The position numbers and the translations under genes were made by a program. This document shows positions 51,461 through 62,400 of a DNA stretch of 64,000 nucleotides, piece by piece. Below the pieces are notes generated by a model, which was not told the origin of the DNA, did no database searches, and saw nothing but the letters and a program-made list of their open reading frames with translations. The DNA comes from Melanocharis versteri. Lineage: Eukaryota > Chordata > Aves > Passeriformes > Melanocharitidae. Location of the stretch: positions 310,053 to 374,052 of the forward strand of contig VZTG01005245.1 in the NCBI GenBank assembly GCA_013397845.1. Reading direction: 5' to 3'. The number at the start of each line of letters is the position of its first letter. Positions within the stretch are counted from its first letter, which is position 1.

Positions 51461-53837
51461 ACAACATTTACAGAGAAAAAGAGCAAACAGAAAGAGAACA
51501 GAAGAAACTGAAAACTTTTAGGCTAATATGACCATTTAGTCAAACCTGGATTACCAGTGAGTGGGGTGTGCAGCTGTTTCATGAAAGGTCTCAGCATTTT
51601 TAGTCAAGGTTAAAACATTTAATCTTTTCCTGCTGATTGTCCTCAACTGAATGTCCCACACACTGTTGGTTGATTCAGGAAAGGGCAGGTGGAGATGAAG
51701 GACATAAAAGTCATGACACATAATTTAAATGTCTTAACATTTATTTAAAGGTATTAAGATCTGAGAGATACTTGTGATCGGCTAGACTGGGGTTAAGGTT
51801 TTGAGTTTTGTGTTTTCTCTCCTCTAGAATGAAATTTTCTTTATTAGTTTTTTCATAGACAGAGAGTGAGTTATGACATATCTTATCTGCCAATATCTAT
51901 TCAATGACACTATGGGGGTTCAGTGGTTTATTGTTCTATAGGTCCGTTGGGATACAGGAAATGGAGGGTTTATTTCTGTCGGTTGCTAATTGCAAATTAT
52001 CTTTATTTCTACTTCTCAGTTTCTTTCTATTGTCTGTAAAATGGAGAGAAAGATGCTGCTTGCTTTGTAAGAGGTCTTCAAGACTCCTGGCATCCTGATA
52101 TTTTTGAGCATCTAAGTTTTTAAAGACCCTTGTTACTCTGTTGAAATAAAACCCTTCAAAATTAATGATACTTAAGAAATCTGAGTTCATTCTCTACTTA
52201 GTTGATTATTTCTGTGTTTTGGACCGTCCTGTGTTACTTCTGTCAACATGAGAAAGCTCCCATGAAGAAACTTTGTTAATGCATCGAAGAAATAAAGCGC
52301 TGCTGTTCTCACATCTGATAGCATAAATCTCTTCAGCTTCTCCAAAAACATCTGTGTCTGCTCCAGTAGATGATTCTGATGTCATTGTGCATCCTGTGAT
52401 TGTTATTATGGGATGTTTCCAGCTGGTCCCTGTTTGGAATATAATATGAATACAGACAGCAGAATTAGACACTTCCCTCAGTGCCAATATGTCCAGACTC
52501 TTGGAAGATAACTCTTTCATAACTTGTTTTTGACCCAAGGATTTTGTTTGATATTGAAATAAAAGGGTTGATCCTCCTGATAATACCATGAATTTCCTGG
52601 GAAAAAAAAATGCAAAAGTACTTTTTGTTCTTTATCTCTTTTTTCTTCCAGCTAGGTCTGGAAAGAGGTTGTCTGACATCCATTACCTGACACAAGACAG
52701 ATTTATCGGATGTTAATGCCCTTTACATTACTTTTCAGCTTGTCAGAGCTTAAACTCTGAGCCAAGTTCTCTTAAAAGAAGACCAAAAAGAAACAAAAGT
52801 AATGATGAAAATAAATATTATGGAAGGCCTCTTGAGATAGTCTGGTCTTTCTTTATTTTTTCTATATTTCAGTTTTTCACCAATAAAACACAAAGGATAA
52901 GAAATATATCTGAGAGTCATGGAGCTTAGGGGACTCTAGTGAGTAATATCTGCAATATGAAGATGTTTCAGAGGGGTATCCTTGCCACAAAAGCACAGGG
53001 TAGCCTCTGCCTATCCCAGTGCCTGATATTGCAATAGCTGTTGGTTGGAATCATCCTTTGAAGGTTGTTTTGTGACCTGTATGAAATGAATTTAGCACCC
53101 ACCAGCAATTACTGTGCTGACTGCTCTCTCCTTTATATAAAGCCGTATTGGCAGTGTTTTGGATCACCCCTGATGCCTCACAGACAATATGTGCCTGATG
53201 ATCTCTTTTACAACTCCATCACCAGTTTCTTTCCTGCCATGATACAGCAGAGTGATGAGCAACCAGAAGTAAACTTGCATTGCTCTTCCTTACTCTCTGT
53301 TCGCTCTTGGGATGTCAAAACATTGGATACATACGGGTTTTATCTATTCTACAAAATTTTAATGTTGTCTGGCACGAAGACCACTGTCTATGCAATGACT
53401 CACACTCTTAAACCCTTTTCCTTCAAAGACGGCACAGTTGCTTTCCACTTGTCTTTTGGAAATAGGCCCTGGTCGGAGCTAGATCTCAGGCTGTGTTTGG
53501 GAAATTCTTGGAGGCTATTTGTTTCCTCTCATGGAAACATTGCCAGGGATTGCTTTAACAGTCTAGTAGCTTGAGGAATATTTTCTGGTATAATCTAATT
53601 TACTAGTGTTGATGGAGCCAGCCTGTCCTTGTGGCACTGCTGAAGAGAAGTGAAATCCTTTTCTGAGCACATCACTGGATAATAGTGCACAAAGATGTCT
53701 CAAGATGGTCCATAAAATGATTATAATACTTATATTATCCTGTTTGTGTAACACATTAAATTTTGGGGGCTGCTGTTGAAAATGTTGACCTCAATTTTGA
53801 ACTAAAACTTAAAAGGAGGGTTAGAGGAGAAAATTAC
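51461..53837. other. Unique non-coding DNA; one long unrecognised open frame
   Basis: About 2.4 kb without a supported gene. A plus-strand open frame covers 53065-53574 and its first ATG is at about 53086 (roughly 163 codons). The translation contains no signal peptide, membrane segment or domain I recognise, and no promoter or splice context stands out. I leave it as a chance frame. Confidence 0.5.
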
Positions 53838-54412
53838 TGTATTGGTTTTGGCTGGGGCAGTGTTAGTTTTCTTCCCAGTAGCTGGTTCAGGGCTGTGTTT
53901 TGAATTTGTGCTGAAAACTGCATTGATAACAAAGGGATATTTTTCTTATTGCTGGGCAGTGTTTATACAGAGTCCAGGCCGTTTCTGCTCCTCACCCCAC
54001 CCCACCAGTGAGGAGGCTGGGGGTGCACAGGGAGCTGGGAGGGGACACAGCCAGGACAGCTGACCCCAACTGACCCCAGGGATACTCCATAACATGTGGC
54101 ACCATGGTCAGCAACAAGAGCTGGGGGAAGAAGAAGAAAGTGAGGGACATTCAGAGTGATGGTATTTGTTGCCAGGTCACTGTCATCCATGATGAAACCC
54201 TGCTTTCCTGGCTTTCCTGCCTGCCCGTGGAAAGCAGTGATTAAATTCCTTGTTTTGTCTATGTGTGCAGCTTTTCCTTTGCTTATTAAACTGTTTTTCT
54301 CTCAACCCACAAGTTTTCTCCCTCCAAGCCTGCTGTCTCTCCCCATGCAGCTGGGTGGGAGTGAGTGAGCAGCTGTTTGAGGCTGAGCTCCTGCCATGGC
54401 TACACCACGACA
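53838..54412 (+). mobile_element. ERVL-type solo LTR, about 575 bp
   Basis: An endogenous retrovirus LTR of the avian ERVL-like class on the plus strand. It begins TGTATTGGTTTTGGCTGGGG and ends CACCACGACA (TG...CA). Internal words typical of this LTR family are 'CTCCTCACCCCACCCCACCA', 'GACAGCTGACCCCAACTGAC' and 'TATTAAACTGTTTTTCTCTC', the last including an ATTAAA polyadenylation signal (54285-54290). The position where relatives carry a TATA box is degenerate (CAGCAACAAGAGC), so promoter activity is doubtful. The flanks ATTAC and CTGAT do not match, so no target duplication is readable; this fits an old insertion. No internal viral genes remain. Confidence 0.87.
54285..54290 (+). promoter_or_regulatory. 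LTR polyadenylation signal ATTAAA
   Basis: ATTAAA in 'GCTTATTAAACTG', at the usual place near the 3' third of this LTR family. Confidence 0.55.
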
Positions 54413-54743
54413 CTGATTGAGTGGTATTAGAGTCTGGGATTTGTGAGATGCCCTGCTAAGGCTCCTGGACCATGTCATGGTGTGGGCCTCAAGCAGACAG
54501 GGTTACAGTGGGTAGAATACCATGAAAGAGCAAGAAAGGTTCTGATGGGGATTAAACCCCCCTTATTCTGTAAGACATTGACTAATTTAACTGAGTGGTG
54601 GTGCAGAAGAATCTTCTGCAATGAGGAAGTTATGCCATAAACACTCCCTTGTTAGAATAAAATCTCTTTATATTTGCACTTGGCTATGTCACACCTATTT
54701 TCAATAGCAACAGACAGGAGACTATTTTCTCTTTTTTCTACAG

Positions 54744-54795
54744 GACAGATGACACTTTTGGGTGACATCTGAGGAATGACAAAAACCTGCTTCGG
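54744..54795 (+). other. Candidate 52-nt non-coding exon
   Basis: It is bounded by a strong acceptor (pyrimidine run 'TCTCTTTTTTCTACAG', ending 54743) and a near-consensus donor (CGG then GTAAG at 54796-54800). All three frames contain a stop within the 52 bases, so it cannot be an internal coding exon. If real it belongs to a non-coding RNA or an untranslated region. It lies 330 bp downstream of the ERVL LTR on the same strand. Chance occurrence of such signals in 64 kb is quite possible. Confidence 0.17.
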
Positions 54796-55428
54796 GTAAG
54801 AACGGAAGTCTTTTTAAAATTTGACTATTTCCCTAAATCTCCCCAGTCCTAACATGAAAAAAATATGTCCTGAAGTGGCTCTACAAACCGCAAACTCTTT
54901 CCAGACTGGCAGCAAAAATCCACCTAATCAGAGTAAAGTACCAGGTAAAACAATTAAAAAAAAAAAAAAAGTGAGCCATTTTCCGGTCTTAGAGATCCAA
55001 ATTACCTTGTGAGATGGCTATGATCAGTAGTTAAAAGAGAAACAAAACAAGAAATGGCCAAATTAAATGGGAAAAAAAAAAAAAAGGTTAAAAAAATCAT
55101 TTATGAAGCAGACAGATAATTTCAAACAGCTTTCATACCAGGAATAGGGCACCATTACAATGAGAAAACCTTTAATTATGTTGTAAAGGTCTGATATTCC
55201 ACTGAAATGTCATTTCAAAATAAACTTCTAACAGTTAATTATCAGTGATATTTAACTTGTGGGAAAATTAAATATCACCACATACTCCTGTGATCATTTT
55301 ATTGCTTTTGTAGACATTTTAATATTTTAATGGTTTCCAAGTAACAATGAAAAAGGCATGCCACCAAGTATGTTTTCTTGGCTTTCTGTAGATAATCATA
55401 TAACCTTTTCTTTGTCTTCTTCATACAG

Positions 55429-55809
55429 AACAGACCTCTGAGTCAGCGAGGGACAGGACTGAAAGGAAAAGCTTTGGGAATAAATATGGGAATAAACATT
55501 GCTCTGATTCCCTTAGCCAGCACGATTCCTGGGAAAGAAGTTTTATTAACTGTGGTAACTGGAAATACAATGCTGAATGAACAAATATTGAAGCCCTATT
55601 AGCATTCAGCTAGAAAATCAGATGAATGTGCAGTGTTCCAGTTAGTGACCTGTGCATTATCCAAAGCTCATAAAACGCGCCGAGCCATCGGACCCAAGGA
55701 TGCAGCGACCCTGATCAGGCACAGACTGGAAGGCTGGAACAGGAAACCTCCTGTGCTCTTGTACAGATCAATATTCTACAAGTTAAAGGACTGGGATTGT
55801 CAGGAAAAG
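55429..55809 (+). other. Candidate non-coding exon with CpG cluster
   Basis: The acceptor is 'TTTTCTTTGTCTTCTTCATACAG' in kind, a long pyrimidine tract ending at 55428. AATAAA motifs occur within the first 70 bases. A CpG cluster (GCGCCG, ATCGG, CAGCG) lies around 55675-55710. A possible donor is AAG|GTATGA at 55810. The frame at 55633-55815 is open for 60 codons but does not extend over the whole interval. This could be a terminal or internal exon of a non-coding transcript, or chance. Confidence 0.15.
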
Positions 55810-56719
55810 GTATGAATTTTAAGGCCAGACGTGACTATTATGTGAATGACTATTCAATCAGAGGTTTTGATTGAATTGGCTCTAGAAATGGATGGGTCCA
55901 ACTCACCTCAACTGGCTGGGTGTTATTAATCCTTCTCCAGGGTGAGCCAATGCAGCATGAATCATTAAAGGGGCTTGGCTCAAGCAGGTTGGTTTGTCCC
56001 TCACTGCAACATTTATTCGCCAGCTTTTAGCCATTGCTTCCAGTTTCAAATATTGTGCCACCAGGAGCTCCAAAATAAATACTTTTATCTTAAAATATTC
56101 CAATCATCCTGAGATGAGCATTATAAACAAGAGTAGGAAAAGGATAGAAGAGCAATTGTAAGATCCATGTAGGTCACTGTTGTGTTGAGCATTAGCTGAG
56201 ATCCAGATTCTGATCTCCAGGGGCTTCACATAAACTTAACATCAATGGAAAAATATGACAAAAATCCTGGAAATGGAAAGTAGTGGAATTTCTGACAAAG
56301 TCAAAAATCTCTTGCATGGAATCACAAAATGAATAATTTCGCTTGTTCCTATCAACTTATCTTCAGAGATATTGTGAGATTTAATCTTTCCATAGTAGTG
56401 AGAAATCCATCTAATATTTCTTCAGCATGTGAAGAAAGCAAAAAATACCTCTAAGCTAGAACTTGCAGGACTATTGTTGACTCTTTCAATGTGAATAGAC
56501 TTCTGCATTTTTCATCAAGTTGAGTAGTCTCCTAAGGCCATATTGCTTAAATACTCAAATGTCCCCCACGTTCTGTCCTTAGTTCCTGTTGTGTAAACTG
56601 ACAAACACCCCTCAGCAGCACTCACAATAAAGGCAGCAAAAAAGATGGTGATGCTGTTAGACACAAGGTTGACTGCTAGGCAGGAAGAGCAGCCAGTCCC
56701 TTGGAAATTATGCTGCCAG

Positions 56720-56799
56720 TAGAATAACAGAACCACAGAATGGCTTGGCTCGTAAGGGACCTTAAAGATCACCCAGCTCCAACCCTCCCGCCATGGTGG
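56720..56799 (-). mobile_element. CR1 LINE 3' fragment, antisense, short
   Basis: About 80 bp of minus-strand CR1 end: 'CCACAGAATGGCTTGGCT', 'AAGGGACCTTAAAGATCACC', 'CCAACCCTCCCGCCATGG'. Confidence 0.9.
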
Positions 56800-59037
56800 A
56801 TTGGTACATCCGCACCCATAAAATGAAGTTTTTCAGAATACAAGAAAGACTGCTTTAGGAAGTGGTTTATTTGCCTTGGAGCTTCCTGGTAGTAAACCTT
56901 TTATGTTCACATGTTCAAAGGTCTGTTTAAAATCTGCTCCCATCGAAGCAGTTGGAGGTCTGTCAGGTAATTCCATTTGTACGCGGGTGGCATCACAGAT
57001 AGCGTCACTGGCATTTCAAAGAGCTGTTTGAGAATCTGGCTATTAAAATGAAGAGCTAGCTCTGAAGAGAGAGGCAAAAGAAATTGCTAGAGCACTTTTT
57101 CTTTCTCTGGTAAAGAGCTCACGGTAGTTTCCAGAGGTCTATTAGAATAATCATAGCATTTTCTCCCTCTTTTTCTGAAATGCAGGTCTGCTTCCAGTGA
57201 GAGATTAAGACTCTGACAGCCTTAGGAGTTTGCTGGTTTGCACAGTTTCCAGCCCCAACTCCATCTCCCTTCCCTCCCCAGAGGCAGCCATAACATCTCT
57301 TTTCCTCCAAAGATCCTTTTTGTCCTTAGTTCTAAATGCCAGGTCTTAGCACTAAGCCAGATATTGAGAGGGGTGTGAACTGGAGTCAATTGATCTGTGT
57401 GCATTTATCTCTGCTTGAGATTTTTTTTTACCATGATTTGTCAAACAGAGTCTCAGTACTTTGTGGGGCAGAGGAGAAGCACAAACCATCTAGAGTGGAG
57501 GTGAAGATGGTATTATTATGTAAACATCTCATCTTTGAAACTGGACTATGCTATTACTTCATCAGAAAGTTTTACTTTACATCCACCTTTGCAATGATAT
57601 GTGTAACTACGCAAACTAATGGTTATAGGAAAATATACATTTATTTTTGCAACCTTTTTATTTACCTCTTTTACCTCTGCAAAAGGTTGTAGTCTCCTAT
57701 CACTCCAAATTATTACAGATTCGCATCTCATGTTTTTAATTCTTTGGGTCCCCAGATAAAATTTTGTTGCAAATATAATGAGCAGCAGAATTACATATGA
57801 AAGGCAAGGGAGAGCCAGGCACTTACTAATGCATGGAGATGGTTCGGAGTGTTTTGAACCACCTTGTTCCATCAAGGTCAACCAGTTTAAATTTCCAGAG
57901 AATGCGACTTCCAAAGAAAATCAACAATTGCTTTCAATCCATTTTGAAACACTTTCATGCCAATTCTTAAAATCCACAGAGAATGTTTCTTGTTAACTTT
58001 GTATTTTGAAAGGCATTAAACAAAGCTTGAGCTAAGATAAACAATTGTCTGTTTTCTAAAATAAACAATAAATTTTTGCATGGGGAACATTTCTCTTGTA
58101 TTTGTGTTTGTTTTTGGTTTTTTTTTAAAGTGGAAATAATATTAATTGTGAGTTTATAAATATACAAAAATGGTTACACAGACACTAAGAAAATTCCAAA
58201 ATATTGAATATTGTATGTTGGCTAAAACTCTGATTCTAGAAGTAGTGAAGAATAACAATAAAAATAAACTCGGATAAATTCATTTTCCCTGACCTTCTTG
58301 AGGTTTGAGAGAGTGGCAGTGAATGAGTCAAAGCTTAATATCTGGTAATAGATGAAGAGTTTTTCTGGGAATATTTCTCAACTGGCTGAAGACTCTGAAA
58401 GTCCCATTGTCCCATTGAAGTGAGAACACTTTAATTCAGAGCAACAAGAAGCTTTATGTGCAGCTCTTCCAAAATTGTTGCCATCTCTAGAGTGAAGTTT
58501 GCAGGAAATAGCAGAAAGAAAACATACACAGTGGCTCAGAACAGAAACTATTAGGTGGAAAAACTTCGGCATGAATTGAGCAGAAGACAAAACACAACCA
58601 AAATGATCCATTCTAAAATCTCATGTCTAAATCAAGGTTTTGTTACAGTTCCTTCATGTTCACTGCATTAATGGTTTTCAATCTTATACTTTCTTTCTTT
58701 TCCCCTTTTTTTTAATGTGCTATTAAGGAGCACAATAGAAGTTATTCTGAGTTAAATAGTGATCAGATGATTTTTTTCCACATTACTAGAAGACAGGATA
58801 TTCAGATGTTTGGTACAATAAACTTAGTCCCTCTTTTCCCCAGTTTCTCCTCTCATTCCTTAGATTACCCAGTTATTTGGGAAACTTCTGTAAAGGATGT
58901 AGTCAGAACAGTTACTCTTAAAGAGTAATTATTTAGAAAATTAAAAGAGAGGAAGAGAAATGGGTGCTACCACTGAAAATTCCTGAGCAGTCCTTTTCTT
59001 GCTAAAATTTACGTATCACTAAAGACAGTGAAGACAC
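56800..59037. other. Unique non-coding DNA, nothing seen
   Basis: About 2.2 kb of AT-rich sequence. Open frames up to about 120 codons on both strands are unrecognised. A weak inverted repeat (CAACCTTTT 57650-57658 with AAAAGGTTG 57681-57689) is the only structure noted. Confidence 0.5.
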
Positions 59038-59405
59038 ATATTGGAGAAGAGAAGACTTCAGAAAGACCTTATAGAGGATTTCCAGTATCTAAAGGGGCCA
59101 CAAGAGAGATGGAGAGGGTCTTTTGACAAGGGTATGTAGTGATAGGACAAGAAGGAATGGTTTTAAGCTGAAAGAGGGTAGATTTAGGTTGGATTCTGGG
59201 AAGAAAATCATTACTGTGAGGGTGGTGAGGCCCTGGCACAGGTTGCCCAAAGAGGCTGTGTCTGCCCCATCGCTGGAAGTGCTCAAGGCCAAGTTGGACA
59301 GGGCTTGAAGCAACCTGGGATAATAGAAGGTGCCCCTGCCCACGGCAGGGGTCAGAACTAAGGTCCTTTCCCACACAAACCACTCTAGGATTCTATAATT
59401 CTGTA
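59038..59405 (+). mobile_element. CR1 LINE 3' portion, sense
   Basis: The most complete CR1 3' end of the main subfamily in the window. It runs from 'TTGGAGAAGAGAAGACTTC' through 'CCTTATAGAGGATTTCCAGT', 'GACAAGAAGGAATGGTTTTA' and 'GGTTGCCCAAAGAGGCTGTG' to 'CTAGGATTCTATAATTCTG'. The frame from 59123 gives CR1 ORF2 C-terminal residues (CSDRTRRNGFKLKEGRFRL, then TVRVV, then PSLEVLKAKLD) and is open to 59308. The copy is 5'-truncated and lacks the catalytic RT and endonuclease parts, so it is inert. Confidence 0.94.
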
Positions 59406-62400
59406 TACACAGGCGAGTCTCTGCATAGACACACAGAGCTGAGGTCAGTGGAGATCCACAAGAGATCCATTTATGCCACTTGTGGATCTCTTCATTATAT
59501 CAGAACAGAATGATGTTGTCTTACAGCACCCTCATTATTTTTGTCAGCAGCATAGAGCATGATTTTGACTTGAGAAACAACTCCCATTGATATTGAAAAA
59601 ATACTGAAAAAACAACGGTGGATTGATTGGAAGTGCTTTTCGTTCTAATCCTGTCAAATGAAAGGCTGAAGTAAAAGAAGCGGCTGGTTGCTCAAGAAAC
59701 TTGGGCAGCACTTTGGCCAGGCATGAACTGTATTGAAAAAACTCTGTGGTTAGCAGAGGAAAGAGCTAATGCAAACAATATTGGGAAAGGTGTAGGAGGT
59801 GCTCAGAAGTAGAAACGTTGTGAGGTATAACTGCAAGACTCAAAGGACATGAAGGAACTGGTTTGACTTTCTGTCCTCCATCTGCCAGGACGAAGCCCTA
59901 TGTACGGTATAGGTTGCCATTTCCAGCACAGGTTTTGTGGTTCTAACCTTCTGGCAAACATAAAAATTCCATTAAAGTGCGAGCCAAACTCCTGTCAACA
60001 GCCCAAGGAGAAGGATATAGCTCTGGCTTCTCTAATTTCGCATACAACCCAGATGGAAGTGCAAGCACTTCTATGTTGAAGTGCCAAATAACTCTCACAA
60101 GGCTTATATTATCTTTTCTTCGTCTTGCCTCAGACAAGCTTCCCGGCTTCTGGGGACTCCACAGCTGTGTGAACTCCAGCAAAAGGCTGTGCGTGGCAAG
60201 CCAAGTCCTGGGGACTTGCTTTCCAGCTTCTGTAACGAGGCTTCCCTTCCCTCCCAGTCCCATCAGGGACTGTTCAACCAGGAAAAGCAGCTGCAGAATC
60301 TTCACATTTTCTTTAAAGCAATATTTAAAGGCAAGGTGCCTCATTTTCTTGAAGCAAGATGCATCGTAAAAAGCATTACACCAAAACAGTAATGCAATAA
60401 CTGCCTAGGAGAAAAGTGAGGAAAATAATATGAGGAGGTTGTAAGAGGGGAATTGGAATTTAGCAGAGCTGATAGCTTTTAAACATGAACCTGTGCTTTA
60501 ATTCTGTTGCTTTAACCTTGCCTTTGGCATCCTTTGTTCTGAAGAACATACAGTGTGAGCTTCAGGTTCCTGTAAATCTGAGGATTAAGACACAAAAGCT
60601 GAGTATAGAGTGATTGCTACACCAAAATCATTAACATCAAATACAGTCATGCCTATAAATAGTGTTTCATTAAATATACTTTGAGTAATATTGGCTAATA
60701 TTATCCCTTACTTCCTCATAAAGCCAAATGTTGATTTGAGGAAAGAAGTGACCTCCAAGTAAGGACTATATCAACTAAATCTATTTTACTTTAGTGCTGG
60801 ATATGCTTTTGTCCCCTTCTGAATAAGAATAAAAGTATTCTTCATAATTTGACAGCATTATGACTGAGCTAGTATTAATCAAGGGATAGAGAAAAAAGAA
60901 GGAGGTAACATAGATTTGTAGTTTGACCAGGCAGGCGTAAGAAGAAGAGTCTTGTTTGTATCTCAGTCAATAATAGGAAGGCATTTCTGATATATCAATC
61001 AATTCTATGTATTAGGCTGTATGGGCATTTTTCTTCCTGCATTCCAAATCACATTCTGGAAATCCTGGCCTCCCTCGAATGGCTAGCTTCTGGATAAAAA
61101 TTCCTTTGGCCTCAAATATCATGGATTTGGATGTGGGAGAAAATCAGGTGATAAACAATCTTTGTGAACTCTGCGTTATTGTACAGAATGTTCCTTTTCC
61201 CCGGTGACTTCAAGACAAAAAGAGCCACCTTTCTCTTCTGGGACACCTCTAAAGCTTTTCCTAAAGAAGACTTAGCTACAGGAAACACTTCACACCTCAG
61301 CCTAAATGGGCCTGGGATCTTCAGACATCTCTCCTTGCTGTCATGTCAGAGAGAAGATAGCTTGGATTCCTCCTTGCAGACAGGACTGCAGCTCTTCCTA
61401 AAAGAACACCGATATAATTTGTTGCACTGGAATTCACAGTCAGCCCTCAGCTCAGCCTGCACATAAGCTTTTGGAAAAAAGATGCCCAGGATTACAGCTG
61501 AGGCCATGGAGACTGCTGGAATTCAAGGAAAAGCTCAGATCATTTTTCAGTGTTACACTGTAGTTCCAACAGTAGCAACCTTAAACATAAAATCAATAGC
61601 CTGTCCTACCATAAATTTCATCCCTTCTCCTAAACAAGTTGCATAGAGTGTCTATATCTAGTGGTACACTTTAAACCAGGAATAAAAGAACACATCCTTT
61701 TCTTTTTTCTTTCCTCAGAGAGGTAGTAACAATAAATTAATGAAAACTGTAAAGATGTTTAAAAAGGCAGCCATATGGAAGATATCTGTGCTTGTGTGGG
61801 TAAAAGGGCAACTTGTTTTGATAATTTTTGATTGCACTGGGTTGCACTGATGCCCTCTTAGGCATATGAGGGACATAATTTTATGTCATTCAAGTTAGGT
61901 TGGGATACCATGAAAAGCAGTTGATTTGAAATGTGATACATAAATCTAAATAACACTTCCTTAATGACACGTATAGTTTTTACAGTTAAATTATTTAGTT
62001 AACAGAAAAAAAAAAAATAAAGAATGGCAGGGAATTTCCTGCTTCATTCCACCCTGGCTGCAATAACTAAGACTCTGTTATCAGCACCTGTCTCTAGAAG
62101 CTGTAGCATCATTTTCAAAGCCACTAGATGTGTATAGCAGGGATGCTGAATCAGAATTAATGGGCCTGGGAAATTCATATGCATCCTTTTGCCAAAAGTA
62201 AACTTTGTTTTAAAAAATTTAGTGTTAAATTGTTAATCTAGTATTTAGAGTGGCAACCGTATGGATTTCTATAGACAGCTATTTTTTCTCACAAATAGAT
62301 TTTAATATTTCAATTCAATTTATATTTGGATGTTTCCTATTTGATTCCTACACGTGGTGACTGCTCTGAGAGGGGTCACTTCAGCATAGCCCATCATTTA

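Larger units (their letters stand above)
54413..56719. other. Unique DNA with candidate splice sites, no coding gene
   Basis: About 2.3 kb. No open frame resembles a known protein. It has unusually good splice-like signals (separate entries) and two A runs (54956-54970 and about 55074-55085). Confidence 0.5.

Noticed and set aside
53842..54368. Short open frames inside 53.8-54.4 kb
   Set aside because: They lie wholly within the ERVL-type LTR, which is non-coding.
53833..54417. A target duplication around the ERVL-type LTR
   Set aside because: The 5 bases on either side (ATTAC, CTGAT) do not match; a shared ACTG overlaps the LTR ends and is probably coincidence.
55633..55815. 60-codon frame in the CpG cluster as a coding exon
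   Set aside because: It does not extend back to the acceptor at 55428 (stops intervene), and the translation is unrecognised.
57650..57689. CAACCTTTT/AAAAGGTTG hairpin as a microRNA precursor
   Set aside because: Only 9 paired bases with a loop of about 22; too short for a precursor hairpin.
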